Assembly: GCA_004802705.1 (NCBI GenBank)
Contig: SGPL01000049.1
Span: forward strand, 1-64,000
DNA: 64,000 nt
Origin: Bondarzewia mesenterica
Taxonomy: Eukaryota; Basidiomycota; Agaricomycetes; Russulales; Bondarzewiaceae
Direction: 5' to 3'
Shown: positions 40,101 through 53,203 of the stretch, piece by piece
Layout of the letters: the number at the start of each line of letters is the position of its first letter
Position numbering within the stretch: the stretch's first letter is position 1
The notes under the pieces: generated by a model
Told to the model about the DNA's origin: nothing
Databases searched by the model: none
What the model saw: the letters and a program-made list of their open reading frames with translations, nothing else
Translations under genes and position numbers: made by a program

Positions 40101-43100
40101 TTTTTGCTCTCTTACATTAACCAAAGTAGCCATGTTTTACCTTCTGCAAACATCTAGCAATACAACAAGAAAAGCCTTAGTGAGAATAAATGGAAATTGT
40201 CCGACAGCAAGTTATGTGATTTGTGCCATCATCACAGATACTTCTATAGCAACATTCATTCTAGTGAATTGTTATGCATCATTTTTCTTATAGTGAGCAG
40301 CTGTGTGGGAAAACATCAGTGAATCATAATTTAGTGAAATCTGTCTTTCGAGTTGTTCTATCCTTCTGAGGAGCTTACAGACAAGAGGTCATACAAAGAA
40401 AAATTTGTAACAGAGGTGGACAATGTACAAACTGTTTTTAAAAATCTGCATATTCCTATTAGCCATATCTATAACATTGAACTGCAGACTTTCAAATTGC
40501 CATGCTCAAAAGCAGATTCCTGAGACCAACCTGCAAATCACAGCTATGAGAGAAAGAACGTGCTTGATCACTGAAAAGCTACTCCTTAGCTGTGTGATCT
40601 CTGATAGTCCTATCACTGCAAAGCAGCTGATGACTCTTTTCTTCTGAATCAAAGAGCATTATATAAATAGCTGACTAGATTTTATCCAACCACTCTAAGT
40701 TTTGCACTTATTTATATAGTGCTCCACATACATAAATGTCAATTATGAACCCTAACATCTGAAACTATATCATAATATAATTAGTAAAAGTGAGTCTGTA
40801 TGCACTTTACTATTGTGCATGGGAGCAAAAAGGCTGAGAGGATGGGCTTTATTAACTTTAGCTATCTTCTAAAACCTTCAATATTTTTTAAGTAATGATG
40901 AATGAGCATTAATTGAGAAAGAAAATATATACAACAAGAGTGAGAACTATAATATGATAGATGACCATATTTCTGTGATGATTACTCCAGCAGAATATGA
41001 GCATTTATTGTAAAACTATAAAAAGTAAAATATAAGTAGATTACAAAACAGATGATATGGATTTGCACTTTTACTTTTAAAGTTGAATGACTATCAACAG
41101 ATCTGTTTGATTATGTGTAGAAGTTGAGTATTTTTGTGAGAATGTGATTAGCATAAGCTTAATGTAGATGAGACATATAATGTACATACTATCCTACAAT
41201 ACTAGTGTTTTTCTATTATAATTCTATTAACTGAAATCATATTGATGGTAGTAAGACATGTGATGTCTTAGAAGTTAGTCACGTTAAATAAATTATTCAC
41301 AATGTTTTTTGTTAGCTTTTAACTTAATATTATATTACTCAGTATTTTATAGATCAGTCCTTCACTTTTACTTTTTTTTATAATTTTGTTGTTTGTAAAA
41401 ATAAATAAATAAATAAAAATGAAATTCACCTTTAGTAGCACATTAGATACTTACATTGCAAGGATGACTAAGATGTGAAACTCACTATTTCTAAGCAAAA
41501 GATGTTAGATTGTTAAAAACACAATAACTTCTATTTATAAAAATGTATACCACACTATATAGTTGAAGGATTTTAAACTTTCTATATATCAAAAATTGAT
41601 CACCTTGTAGAGCTTGAGGTTAAAGTATCTAGAATAGTTATCAAAGTATTTAAAATGGGCTAATTAAGAAATAAAAAAGAATAACATGCACATAATTTGA
41701 GTATAAATAATAGTGTTTTTATCATTAAATATGTTAAAAATCTAATAAAAATTACATTAAAATATATCTTTTATGATAGCTTTTAAGATTATGATAGTTT
41801 TGTATAGCTTTTTACTTATATATGTCTGAGAGGATTTATAGATAAAAAAAAGTTTGATAGAAGAAGTGAATTGTAAAGTCATTTAAAGAAATATGTTAAA
41901 CTATTAAAAAAGGGCAAATGAGGCAGAGAGCAAGGTTCAAAAACTTATTCTCAACCACTTTTTATTCATGAACCAGTTGAACCAGTTGATAAATGGTTTA
42001 TCACAGCAGTAAAAGATAAGGTGTATAAATTCGCGATGCACTATGCTATCTGCAATATCCTAAATGATTGAGCAATGATGAAGCAAAAAGAGCTGAAGGT
42101 TTTTATCAATAATTACATCAACATAACATATTATTAGGTCAATGCTAAGCTTGTATGGAGCAATTAAAGAAAAAAAAGTTTATTCTTTACAACAATATAA
42201 ATATAAATTTTTATTAAATTAAAGCTACAATCTGATATCTCGGGTGGCTATTTAAAAAAACAGCTGTAATTTTCATTTATAATGAATACAACCTTCATCT
42301 ACCTATTGATGCTCCCCTTCATGTGATATAAGTAGAATATATTAAAGCAGTTGTTAAAAATGAGCTAGCCAAGGCAGATCATGGATATCTACACTCTTTT
42401 AATCAATGTGAATTATTAAATTTTTTTTATTAAAAAATTTTTATTTTATTATTTTAGATATGAGAGCAAATGTCATTGTGGCCTACCTTAATGCTCAGAA
42501 TGGAGTGCAGTCAAGAAAGTACTGAAGTGAAAGAGTTTGGTTCTTACTGTGGAAGGGTTCAATCTTCACTGTAGAAGATAGAGGAGGGAGGTGTTGAGGC
42601 TAGAGAGAGAGAAGGCCGATCAGCATATTTTTATATCAAGTCGAGAGATGCATTCGATCTAAGTGTGTAGATCGAGTTCGATACTAGGGGGAGGGGCTAG
42701 ACATTATGAACCTCTTAAAGGAGGTTGGGATGGAGTCTGCCCTCGATAGTGCATCAGAGGGACTTATTGTCAAAGTAATACAAGGTTTCTTGTAGTCTGC
42801 TATTGGCATAGGTGAGCTATTGATACCATTCATCAAAAGGCATTGAAATGGGCTGAGTGGACTTAATGATCTTGTTGAAAAGATTGAGGTTCCAGTCAGT
42901 TGGCAGCCAACACTGTCAAATCTTAAAATACAAGGCATAAAAGGTGAGGTCTTTGAGGTGATTGCATTTATTGTTGATCCATATGATGATCTGAGGGTCC
43001 TCAAAATATATAAAAACATGGGCCACGTGTTCTTCTTCAGTGATGCATTTAGCGATGAAGAATATGCAGCAATATCTTCTCTATTTGATGAGCATGAAGA

Positions 43101-45299
43101 AGAAAAGGGAACCTTCAGAGATAATCAGTGGGTGGCTACCATTAGAGGTGCAGGTAGCATTCTTTGACGCAATAGGCATAAGGTGTAGCAGGATATATGA
43201 ATCATCTAGGGAGAAAGAGAGATTGATAGTAGGTGAGTTTAATGGGGGTGAGGTGGGGGTGTTTTCAGATCACTCAAGTATAGGTAAATTGAGAGTGGAT
43301 GAAAGGAGGAATGAGAGAGAAGAGGTGGCTGAATCAATGTTGGTAATAATTGAGATTGAGAGGTCATTGATTAATGCAGTGTAGGATAGTGTTCATTCCC
43401 TTATGTGATTGCTTATGCATAAGGAGGTGGTGAAGCGAGTATTATGGATGTTCAACAGGATGAGTAGTGGTGAAGTGAGATGCTATAATGGCATTAAAAA
43501 AAAGTGTAAGGGCACTGCTAGTGGCACAGCATAACCTCACGAGATCATACAACAAATGAGTCATGAGCATGGATAACGGAGCATAGAGAATACATGAAGT
43601 GAAACAAAGAATAAGAGAAGGTAGATAAATAGAAGATGAGGCATGTCTGTCTCTTTTATAAGATGCAGTGCTGTGGCAAAATCTAAAAACAATCCATGAG
43701 CCCTGCACTTATATGTCTGAAGGTAAACATCGACTACTTTAGACTTTTAGACATGAGATAAGTAAGGCATGATCAAAGGTGAATGAGACAGAAGTAAAAG
43801 TATATAGTTATTGTCTCAATTGAAAAGTCATTGTAGATTGGATGGGTCGTAAGCAGCAGGCTTACAATAACAGCCCTTTGTTCAGAGCCATATCTTAAAC
43901 TCTAGACTTGTCAAAAATCCTCCTTCTTCTTCTTCTCATCATTATTGCTGGAATAGGTACAAAGTGCATGGTGGCAGGAAGTGGAAAAGATAGTGGTCTA
44001 TAATAATGGTCTGGTGACTAGTCTACCTCTATGGACCCTAAAAACCCCCTTTCCTCATTAGTTCCTCTTCATGAGACCCCATGCTGTCTCTTCAACTACT
44101 GCTAATCCCTACGCTCAGCAACTTATGGGCTCTCCTACTATCTCTCAGCAGATGGAGTCGCTACTCCATATGCCCCTCTAAATAATGCATGGTATCTACA
44201 TTATACATACTTATTTATCAGCAGAGAAGAACAATAGAGTAGAAATAGAAAAATAATTATCAGAGAGAAGGGGGTAATTAATGTGGCAGTGTGTAGGGGA
44301 CGGTCTAGTTCATAAGGACGTAATATTATAGGAAGGTGTGTGTATGAGCAAACTACATGGTGAGCAGAGTGAAGGGATAAGCTAAAGAATATAAGTGTGA
44401 AAGTAAAGGAAGGTGACATTATAAATAGAGAATAAAAGGAGAAGAAGCTAAATAGTGTAAGTATATCAATTCATTTCTCCTTCACTCTATTACCCAGTAG
44501 CTTGAGACATTATGCAAGTGGCTCAACCTATGCCCATATCTTCTATAATATGTAGAGAAAATGTTCCCCCCCCCTATTGATGCATTGCTGATGAGTGTGT
44601 GGGTTGTAGATGCAAGAGGTTAGCAGTAGTCAATAGTTCATGGTGCTGCAGGCTTATTTGTGTATTGCTAATGTTCCACACTAATGGGAGCTTACTCATG
44701 AGCCATCTGATGGAGTGCAAATTTAGTAGGGCTTATATTTGCAGGCATGAGATGGCAAGTATATTTTAGGTGAAGTAATGATAGCTATAAAAGGGCACAT
44801 TGAGCGATAGAATGGGCATTGAGTGGTGTTTTATGTAGAGGGTGCATCAGGGGTTAGAGAGTTGGAGGTGCTAGAGAGATGGATAAGAGAGAGTATAGAT
44901 AGGCAAGGTACATTATATGTGTGACAGATGATACTACTAATGACATTATGTAGATGGGGTTAGGAATAGAGTTGATGGTGATTGGGCTGTAGTTTATAGT
45001 CTGGTGAGATGACCACATGTTTACTGTTGTTATGCTAGAAGAGTGGATGTTAGGCTATGTTATCTATACATGTGATTTTGCAAGAATAAAGCATTAATGT
45101 GCTTGGTTCATTTTCATCATCGATCAGGTCAAGTTTGTCACTGTAGTCATTCTCAGTGGTAACTTCATCTTCAAGCTCATCACCAGTTATTTTGCTGGAG
45201 AAGATCAGGCCATCACTGGGTTCATCTTCTAGATGGTCAGTAATGTGCTAGAGTAGCATGGCTTAGTTGCATGCGAGTTCAGTGTCACTTCATGGCAAG
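40101..45299. other. AT-rich repeat DNA, no gene recognised
   Basis: Several 60-110 codon open frames occur (for example 42684-43019 minus, 42958-43384 plus) but none shows a domain I recognise, and codon use is not distinctive. The right part may belong to the 3' side (lower coordinates) of the minus-strand Gypsy integrase relic. Confidence 0.5.
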
Positions 45300-46640
45300 A
45301 AGTGCTAGAGAGTGAGAACTAAACTTGCTAGGTAGGCAAGTTCTGTTCATATTTTTGAGAATGTAAAAGTTGAGGATGTGGCTGCAGACCCAGTGTAGAG
45401 ATGACCATCTGAGAAGGAGTTTTTTTGTGTAGATAGAATGAAATCTAGAGAATTGTTGTAGACTTGGTCGAGGTCATAGCATGCAAAGGTGACTTCATCT
45501 GGCATGATGACAACTCATTTATCAAACATCACTTTCTGTTTTTGTGCATGGTCAATAATATTAGCATAGCCATCGAGGTGCTATTATTCATTGTATGTCA
45601 GTTGTCACACTACATCAATAATGGATGGAGGGCCCTCTATAGCTATAATAGGTAGTTTAGGCATATTGATGATGAGACTGAGCATGAGTTCATTCAGTGA
45701 ATGGTATAGTGCTAGGAGGATTCAGTTATTGAGTTGCTCAATGACTGTATCAAAGTGCTTTAGCCAGTGTTTGGGGATATCTGGGTGTTGACTTCCATAT
45801 ATTTATCCTCACCTAGTCTAGAACTGCAGAGGCATTTGAGGTGCCTTAGGAGGATTTTGTTCATTCCTTCAATAAGGCCATTGATTCAAGCTGAATATGC
45901 AGCTACTACCTCATGTTTGATATATCATCTATAGTAGTATGAGTCAACCTCATTATTTTTAAAATGGGAGCTGTTATCAGTCATGAACATGTTGGGGCCA
46001 GTTCATCCCATAGTAATGACATGTAAGCCATCAATTGTGATTTTTGCAGAGCCATGCATTTTATGCTTGAATCTTCAGATGCATTAGAAGTAGATGTTAA
46101 GGTATAGGCTAACTGTGTAGAAGCCATTGGTGCCTTTTAGGAGGACAGATAATCAGCTACAAGGAGTTCAAAGGAGTGACAGTGAGTGATTAGCTCAAGG
46201 AGGGAATAGAGGTATATACCTTCAAAATTTTTGCAGTGTGAGCACTCTGCGAGTGCATTTACTATTGACTGATTAAGATTTGGATTGCAAATTTGGTCGA
46301 GGAGCTATAGTTTGACATAGTCACATCCAAAATAGAGGTGAGAGTGCACCTCAGTGGCTAACACTGTTGCTTTTATGTAAGAGATGCCTTCTACATGGAG
46401 TTGTACTTGTGATAAGTGTCTATTGCTGACTCACTATAGCTGACCATTCTTGATCATATAGCTGAGAGCCTAGTAGCATGCTCATCAGTGGATGCTAGTG
46501 CTGCTAGTGTTGTTTAAGTTTTAGAGCACATTGATTACCTCACTGAAGATAGGTTCAGCTTTGAAATAGTTATGAAGAAGTTGGGTTTCTAGTGCAATGG
46601 TTGTGAGGAAGAGGTCATGGATGAGGCCTGATGTTATTTC
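45300..46640 (-). mobile_element. Ty3/Gypsy integrase relic
   Basis: Read on the minus strand: an HHCC-type end (CEHCKNFEGIYLYSLL near 46250), HSFELLVADYLSS near 46170, the catalytic core (TGPNMFMTDNSSHFKNNEVD near 45990-45930, family DNGSHFKN) and INGLIEGMNKILLRHLKCLC near 45870. A C-terminal stretch with DLDQVYNN follows near 45470. The block order is that of a common Agaricomycete Gypsy lineage. Frames change repeatedly and stops are frequent. The 5' side is cut by the repeat arm starting at 46650. Confidence 0.85.
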
Positions 46641-46649
46641 TTACTTAGT

Positions 46650-47340
46650 CTTGGCCTATAGTCTACTCACTGCCATTGCTATCTGCTTTGGCATCCATAT
46701 CCCTTGCCCACTTGCTATTCATTATATCTGACAGTTCAATTGAGATTCTTGAGGAAGGTAATGGAGTTAGGCTTGCTCACTATTTATCATATTTGACAGT
46801 TTGGCTGAGCATCTTCTGGGCAAAAATATGGGCCTTGCCTGCTCATTGTTCACTGTCTTTGATGGGTCGGCCGAGCATGTAAAAAGTGTTTTGCTTACTC
46901 ACTATTTACTATGTCTAATAGTTCAGCTGAGATTCTTAAGGAAGGTAATAGGGTCAAGCTTGCTCACCATTCACTATATCTAATGGTTCAGCCAAGATTC
47001 TCAGTTAAGGTAATGAGGACTATCTCTGATGGTTCAGTCAAGATTGTCAAGAAAGGTAATAGAAATCATCTCATAGTTTGGCTAAGATTCTTATGAAATG
47101 TAATAGGGACTATCTCTGACGGTTTGGCTAAGACTCTCAAAAATATAACGGAGATCATCTCTGACAGTTTAGCTGAGATTTTCAGAGAAGATAATGAGAT
47201 CAGGCTGATGAGTGATAGCCCAGCTAAGACTTTTGAGAAAAGTAATAAGGTTGGGCTAGCTCACCGTTGATTAGCTTTAATAGCCTGACCAAGATTCTTA
47301 AAAAAGGTAATGAGATCAGGCTGGCTCACTATTGAGTGTC
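46650..47340 (+). repeat. 46/65-bp tandem array, left arm
   Basis: Same units as 910-1682 in the same orientation, for example the match of 46740-46900 to 1080-1250 (including GGGCCTTGCCTGCTCATT). It is the outer part of the left arm. Confidence 0.85.
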
Positions 47341-47510
47341 ATTGGTGTGATCACTATTTTTTCTCAGAACAGTGCAAGACTTTGCTAAATGGCTTCAGCT
47401 TTAGCCAGTATAGATTCAATATTATAATGCCTTTTTGCACATATATTACACTTGTATATTCATCCTTGCTGATACCTGTGCTAGATTTACAATGATGTTC
47501 ATTGATGTCA
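47341..47510 (+). repeat. Single about 155-bp unit, left arm, before the insertion
   Basis: It carries the unit hallmarks CACTATTTTTTCTCAGAACA, ACACTTGTATATTCATCC and a final ATCACTGTT, after which the array is broken off and resumes at 50286. Confidence 0.75.
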
Positions 47511-50285
47511 TCACTGTTATCATGCCCTGAAATTTAGTATGATGCTTATAATGACAAAGTCCAATGAGAGTAGATCTTGAGCAAAGAGCCACAATCATGG
47601 GTTGATTAAAAAGGTTTTGAATAGATAATTCTGAGGTTAGTGATAAGGAAGATGGCAATCAAGAAGGAAGATCAAAAGGAAGTAAACAATTAGACATGAT
47701 GATTATTTAGTGCTAGAGGAAGTCGAAATAGGAATGGCATGGTGCAAGAGACTGAACAGTAAAGGAAATCAGGAGAACAAGAGAAGAGATGCACTTAAGC
47801 ATGCTAGTATAAAAGCTAGGCAAGTGAGGCATTTCTTATCCTTATCTCCTTCTATGCCTCAGTCATCTTTACCTTTACCTGAACTGCCTCCCTCAGTCCT
47901 CTATATTGCTCAGCCTGCTACTCTCATCCTATGATCTCTGCTCCTATCTTCTTGTTTCTCTGTAGAATCCTTACTTATAGTTCATTTATTTAGTCCCTCT
48001 TCTTTCTCAAGCTCATTGGCATAGCTGAATCATTGAATCCTTCCCTTTTAGCTCATTTATGACTGCCTGTTCATTATTTTCCCCACTTCAACTCTAATTA
48101 TTGAATCTTACCTGTGCACATCTTGCCTGTCTATATTTTCGGTTTAGAGCTTACTCCTCTATGATGACCACTTCAGTCTCTTCTTCATGTACAATGAATA
48201 TGGTCCCAATTTGCTTTAGATGCTAGCTGCCAACCTCACTTTACCCTTTTGGCTTACACACACCTTTTAACAGATCACCACCTTCTTCAATCTAGTGCAT
48301 CAAAGTATTTGTCAAGATCAAGCAGATGAAAAGAGTGGTGAAGTTATAAGGGAGAAAGTGTAGGAGGACTCATAGATCCAGTAAGTGCTAATCATGTATA
48401 TCTATTATCAGATTCTTATCACAATCCTAATCACCAGCCCCTCTCACCTCGACTTTATTATTCTCATTTGTAATAAGGTAAATAAGCTGGGTAAGATATT
48501 AGAAATAGGTTAATTTGATGTATAGTATGCTACACAAGGACTTTTGTTTTTGTTTTTCTTCTTGATACAAATGCCACTGTTTGCCCTACTATTTTACTAT
48601 GAATTTTGCTGTCTTTATTTCATGGCTCATTTTTTGGACTTCCTTGTGCTCTTCAAATTGTATGTGCCCTTTGATTTTTTGATTGTCTCATTTTATACAC
48701 CTTATAAGAAGCATAATGATGAAATTCCCTTTTACATATCACTGCTATCTCCTTCTATATTAGTCATTATCTGCAGAAGCTTCACTTATACTCTCCACTC
48801 AATTGTTTCTATTTATGCATTCTTTTCTCATATGATACATCTTAGATAAATGAACAGTATTTAGTGCCCCCTAATTGTGGAAACACAAGTAAGCTGGCTA
48901 AACCCATAGAGTATCATATATGAATACTTGAAGGTTGAAGCTAGTTAACTGACTGTTTCACTTTATCTCATCTAGTACTATACTTTTCACTCTTTAATTC
49001 TCAAGGTTGGTATGCTCTGCATGTCCAAATTTCAGAAGCAATAAGTTCAACATTATCTACATGAGGGACTTGTAGCCAAAGAATTCGGAAAACCTGAGGT
49101 CTTAGACTAAAGAACTTAAAATTAGCTCACCCTAAATCTAAAGGCTAAGTTCATAGACTACAGAGAATGCAGACTCTCCATTTTTTAGAGCAGTGGACAT
49201 ACAGCCTTGGCTTTGCATAGCCATCCCCTTGAAACCTATTACAAATGTATTGGTTTCAGCATAGCTATGCATATACTGACTCATCTAGTATTTTAGCCCT
49301 ATTTTCTATTCATTTTAGTTATATGAGGCATTATTAAAGTCCTATTTATTTGCCACTAATTGTACATACACTGCCCCCTCAGAGGACTATAAAAGAGGGA
49401 GCAGGGATCACTTTTTCAATAATAGACTTCCCCCCCTTCTTTTCTCTCAATTCTTCAGTGCTCATTTTAACTCAAGCATTTTCAAGCTTTAATTATTCCT
49501 TTTATTTATAGTTACAAGTGCAATACAAAAGTGTCTACTAACCTTAGTATTACCTTGCTAGCTGATTCTACCTGACTGACTAGTATCTACTAGCAGCTTA
49601 ATAGAACTATTCTTTGATCTCTAGCATAGCGAATTCATCCTTGATCCAGGCCGTCTTTAATTTGCTTGTATAAGGAGTTATAAAACTTTGAGATTGCACC
49701 TAGTGCATTCTTATTCTATAATATCCCACATGGGGATACTATCTCATCATCATATTCATGAAGTTGTCTAAAGGCACATGGCTATTCAGAATCTTCAATA
49801 TTATTCTTTAGTTTTTACAAAAGAATTTCTTAGACGTAGAAGTGCTGCTGAAATATTCATCTGTTATAATTTATAATTGCTATAGGTCCAGGATACGTCA
49901 TTCAAGCTTGACTAAGTTGGTCAAGTCTAGTCTAAAGTCTGCTAGTCAAGATAAGATTATCGACATTGTCATTTGAAGTTGCCTCATATTTATTCATCTA
50001 ATCTTAGTCATTGTCAAAACTAGACTTGTCATTTATTATCATCATCCAGTCTTGGTTATCTGACCTACCTTACACTCACTCACACTCACCTACACCTATA
50101 TACTCTTTGAGTATAGCTTTATCTTACTGCTTTAGCCTAAAAAACTAAAGACTTATCTAACTTGAACAATTAGGCTTCTCTAAAAAAGTAGGAAACCCCA
50201 AGCATATCTAGGCATAGAAACCATTGGTTTATTTTTGGTGTTATTTTTCATCACCAGACTTACCTTCAAACTACTTCGCTGTATA
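47511..50285 (-). mobile_element. Insertion in the left arm, with Copia B 5' end
   Basis: About 2.8 kb of non-repeat DNA separates tandem units of the left arm. Its right part (49730-50085) is the inverted match of 33690-34025, the leader and Gag N-terminus of Copia B; the minus strand reads DEYFSSTSTSKKFFCKN near 49870. The rest of that Gag is missing. A plus-strand TATAAAAGAGGGAGCAGGG near 49388 could belong to an LTR of another element. No gene was recognised in 47511-49700. Confidence 0.7.
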
Positions 50286-51596
50286 ACACTGTTCTTCCTC
50301 AAGAAGATGCAGGACTTCACCAAATGGCTTTAGTATCAGCAAGTGTGAATTCTGCATTAAAATATCTTTAAGCTTATATATCAAACTTATATATTCATCT
50401 CCGCTGGCACTTGTGCTGTTTTCTCAATGATGTTTATCAGAGTGATCACTGTTCTTCCTCAAAAAGGTGCAAGACTTTGCCAAAAAGCTTTAGCTTTAGC
50501 CAGTGTAGACTCTACATCATAATGCCTTTCTACATATATATCACACTTGTGTATTCATCCCTGCTAGCACTTGTGCTGGATTTATAATAATGTTTCCTAG
50601 TGTTATCACTATTCTTTCTCAAGAAGGTCCAAGACTTCACCAAATGGCTTTGACATCAGTGAGCATAGATTTTACATCAAAATAGCTTCAGGCTAATATA
50701 TCAAACTTGTATATTTATCTCCACTAGCACTTGTGCTCTTTTCTCAATGATATTGCCTAATAAGATCACTGTTCCTCATCAGAAAGGTGTAAGACTTTGC
50801 CAAATGGCTTTGACATTATTTGGGGGAGCATTCTGCATTATAGTACTTTTCTTCCCATATATAAAACTTGTATATTCATTATGAATAAAATAACACTTGT
50901 TCTATCTTCTGAATGATATTTCCCAATGAGATCACCATTTTTTGCCAAGAAGGCTAATGGCATTGCTGTACAGCTTCAGCATTGTATAATTTAGATTCTC
51001 CATCACAATAGCTTCTCACACATATATCATAATCATATATTTATTCCCCTTAGCTCTTATTTTACATCTTTAGCTTCACTCATCGATGAACACACTGTTC
51101 ATTCTCAGGAAAAACAAAAACTTTATCAAAAGGCTTCAGCAAGCTCTAGCATGCATTCTACATTTAAATAGCTTTCTTTTGATATATAAAACTTGAATCT
51201 TTTTTTACAAGAACCCTTGTTATCCATTGTCTACTATGCTTTCAAAAGGATATTAGTATTGTTGCCTAAGAAGGACTAAGTCTTACACAAAAAGTGTCAG
51301 TGAGCATCAGTTTAGGTTCTACATGATAATACTTTCTGCATACATATAAAACTTGAATATCAGTTTACAGGACCACTTGTTCTACATTCACTATATGCTC
51401 CCCAACAAAAACACTATTCTTCTTCGAGGAAGACAAAGACTTCACCAGAAGACTTCAATGAGTGCTAGCATGGATTCTCCATAAAATTACCTTTTTAGTG
51501 AGGTATTACACTTGTATATTCATCATCAATAGTACATTCCTCAAGCCATTCATCCTTTTAGTCAATAAATTGCACTTCATAATAGTGAGTAATATC
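50286..51596 (+). repeat. About 155-160-bp tandem array, left arm to palindrome centre
   Basis: Roughly eight units begin near 50286, 50445, 50604, 50764, 50932, 51092, 51240 and 51400. A typical unit has ATCACTGTTCTTCCTCAAGA at its start, GACTTTGCCAAATGGCTT after it, and CTTGTATATTCATC past the middle. Neighbouring units differ at many positions. The innermost unit is continuous with the hairpin centre. Confidence 0.85.
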
Positions 51597-52580
51597 TCAA
51601 AAAGCAGAACAATGTGAAGTGTAACTTATTGACTAAAAGAATGAATGATTTGAGGAATGTACAATTAGTGATGAATATACAAGTGTAATATCTCATCAGA
51701 AAGGTAATTTTATAGAGAATTCATGCCAGCACTCACTAAAGTCTTCTGGTGAAGTCTTTATCTTTCCCAAAGAAGAATGGTGTTTTTGTCAGGGAGCATA
51801 TAGTGAGTGCAAAATAATTGGTCCTGTGAACTGATATTCAAGTTTTATATGTGTATAGAAAGTATTATCATGTAGAACTTAAGCTGATGCTCACTAAAGC
51901 TTTTTGTGCAAGTCTTAGTCCTTCTTAGGCAACAATACTGATATTCTATTGAAAACATAGTGGATAATGCATAACAAGAGTTTCTGTNAATAAATATTCA
52001 AGTTTTATATATAAAAAGAAGGCTATTGGGATGTAGAATGCATGCCNGAGCTTNNTGAAGCCTTTTGNCAAANTCTTTGCCTTNCCCAGGAAAGAACAGT
52101 GTTTTTNCCANCAAGNGNGGCCACAGATGCAAAACAAGAGTTGNTGTNNATGAATATATNAGTATGATATATGNGCAGNNAGNTATTGTNATGTANAATC
52201 CACACNATANAATGCNGAAGNNNTCTNGCAAAGCCTTNNGCCTTGCCAGCAAGAAACAGTGTTCTTACTAGAAAATATCAGTTAGAAAGTGTAACAAGTG
52301 TTATTCAAGATGAATATACAAGTGTGATATATGGGCAGGAAGGTATTTTGATGGAGAATGCTGCTCAAACAATGCCGAAGCATTTTGGAAAAGTCTTATA
52401 CCTCCTCAGTGAAGAACAATGATCTCGCTGGGCAAGATCATTGAGAAAATAGTACAAGTGCTAGCAGCAATGAATGTATAAGTGTGATACATCTTCCTAA
52501 AGCTATTTTGATGTAGAATGCTCTCCAAATAATGACAAAGCCATTCAGCAAAGTATTCAGCCTTTTCAACCCTCAAATAT
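51597..52580 (-). repeat. About 155-bp tandem array, right arm (inverted)
   Basis: The arm mirrors the left arm unit by unit from the centre outward: GAAGTCTTTATCTTTCCCAA at 51751-51770 mirrors the segment near 51420-51440. About six units are present before the 46/65-bp array begins. Many N bases lie at 51988-52240. Confidence 0.85.
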
Positions 52581-52584
52581 GGCA

Positions 52585-53190
52585 ATGGCAAGCAACAGTG
52601 AGCAGGCAAAACATTGTTTACATTCTCGGCCCAGCAATGGTGAGCAAGCCCTCATTGAAAATCTCAGCCGAACCATCAGAGATGGTCAACGGTGAGCAAG
52701 CAAAACATTGTTTACATTCTCGGCCCAACAATCATGAGCACATTTATATTAAAAACCTCAGCTAAACCATTAGAGATGGTCAATGGTGAGCAGGCAAAAT
52801 ATTATTTACATGCTCGGCTCAGCAATGGCAACCAAGCCCTTGCCAAAAAATCTCAGCTGAACCATCAGAGACGATCAACAGCGAGCAGGCAAAATATTGT
52901 TTACATGCTCAGCCCAGCAACAGTGATAATGGCGAGCAAGCCTTTGCTGAAAATCTCGGCCAAACTGTTAGAGATAAGCAACAGTGAGCAAGCAAGCCCA
53001 TAATACCTGCACCCATCCCACTCAGCCCAACTGTCAGAGTTAGCAAACAATAATGCTGGCTGAACTGTTAGAGATGGGCCTGCATTGCCCATCGGCTGGG
53101 CTCAGCTGACTGTTGGAGATGGGCAAAAAGCACGTTCAGCTGAACTGTCTAAGTCGGAAAAAGGCACTGAATAGGCTCCATTAGCCAGGC
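52585..53190 (-). repeat. 46/65-bp tandem array, right arm (inverted)
   Basis: Units contain GAGCAGGCAAAACATTGTTT and CTCAGCCGAACCATCAGAGA, the reverse complement of the arrays at 910-1682 and 46650-47340. The outermost part (53030-53170) matches 920-1075 inverted. This copy keeps more CpG (GCTCGGCC) than the other two, so it is less decayed. Confidence 0.8.
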
Positions 53191-53203
53191 TGACTTCACA
53201 AAG

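Larger units (their letters stand above)
46650..53190. mobile_element. Foldback-like giant inverted repeat with internal tandem units
   Basis: The two arms are inverted copies centred near 51596, where CATTCATCCTTTTAGTCAAT (51546-51565) is mirrored by TTATTGACTAAAAGAATGAATG-type sequence at 51625-51646. Moving outward, each arm consists of about 155-bp tandem units and then 46/65-bp tandem units. The left arm is interrupted at 47511-50285. Long inverted arms made of tandem subrepeats are the defining structure of Foldback elements. No transposase was found inside, and no target-site duplication was established. The right end lies at the boundary with gene space. Confidence 0.7.

Noticed and set aside
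47710..47934. Plus-strand open frame of 74 codons inside the arm insertion
   Set aside because: Short, with no domain and surrounded by decayed repeat DNA; no support as a gene.
1..53190. Subtelomeric or telomeric location
   Set aside because: No TTAGGG-type telomeric repeats were seen, and the repeat block is made of ordinary transposon relics.
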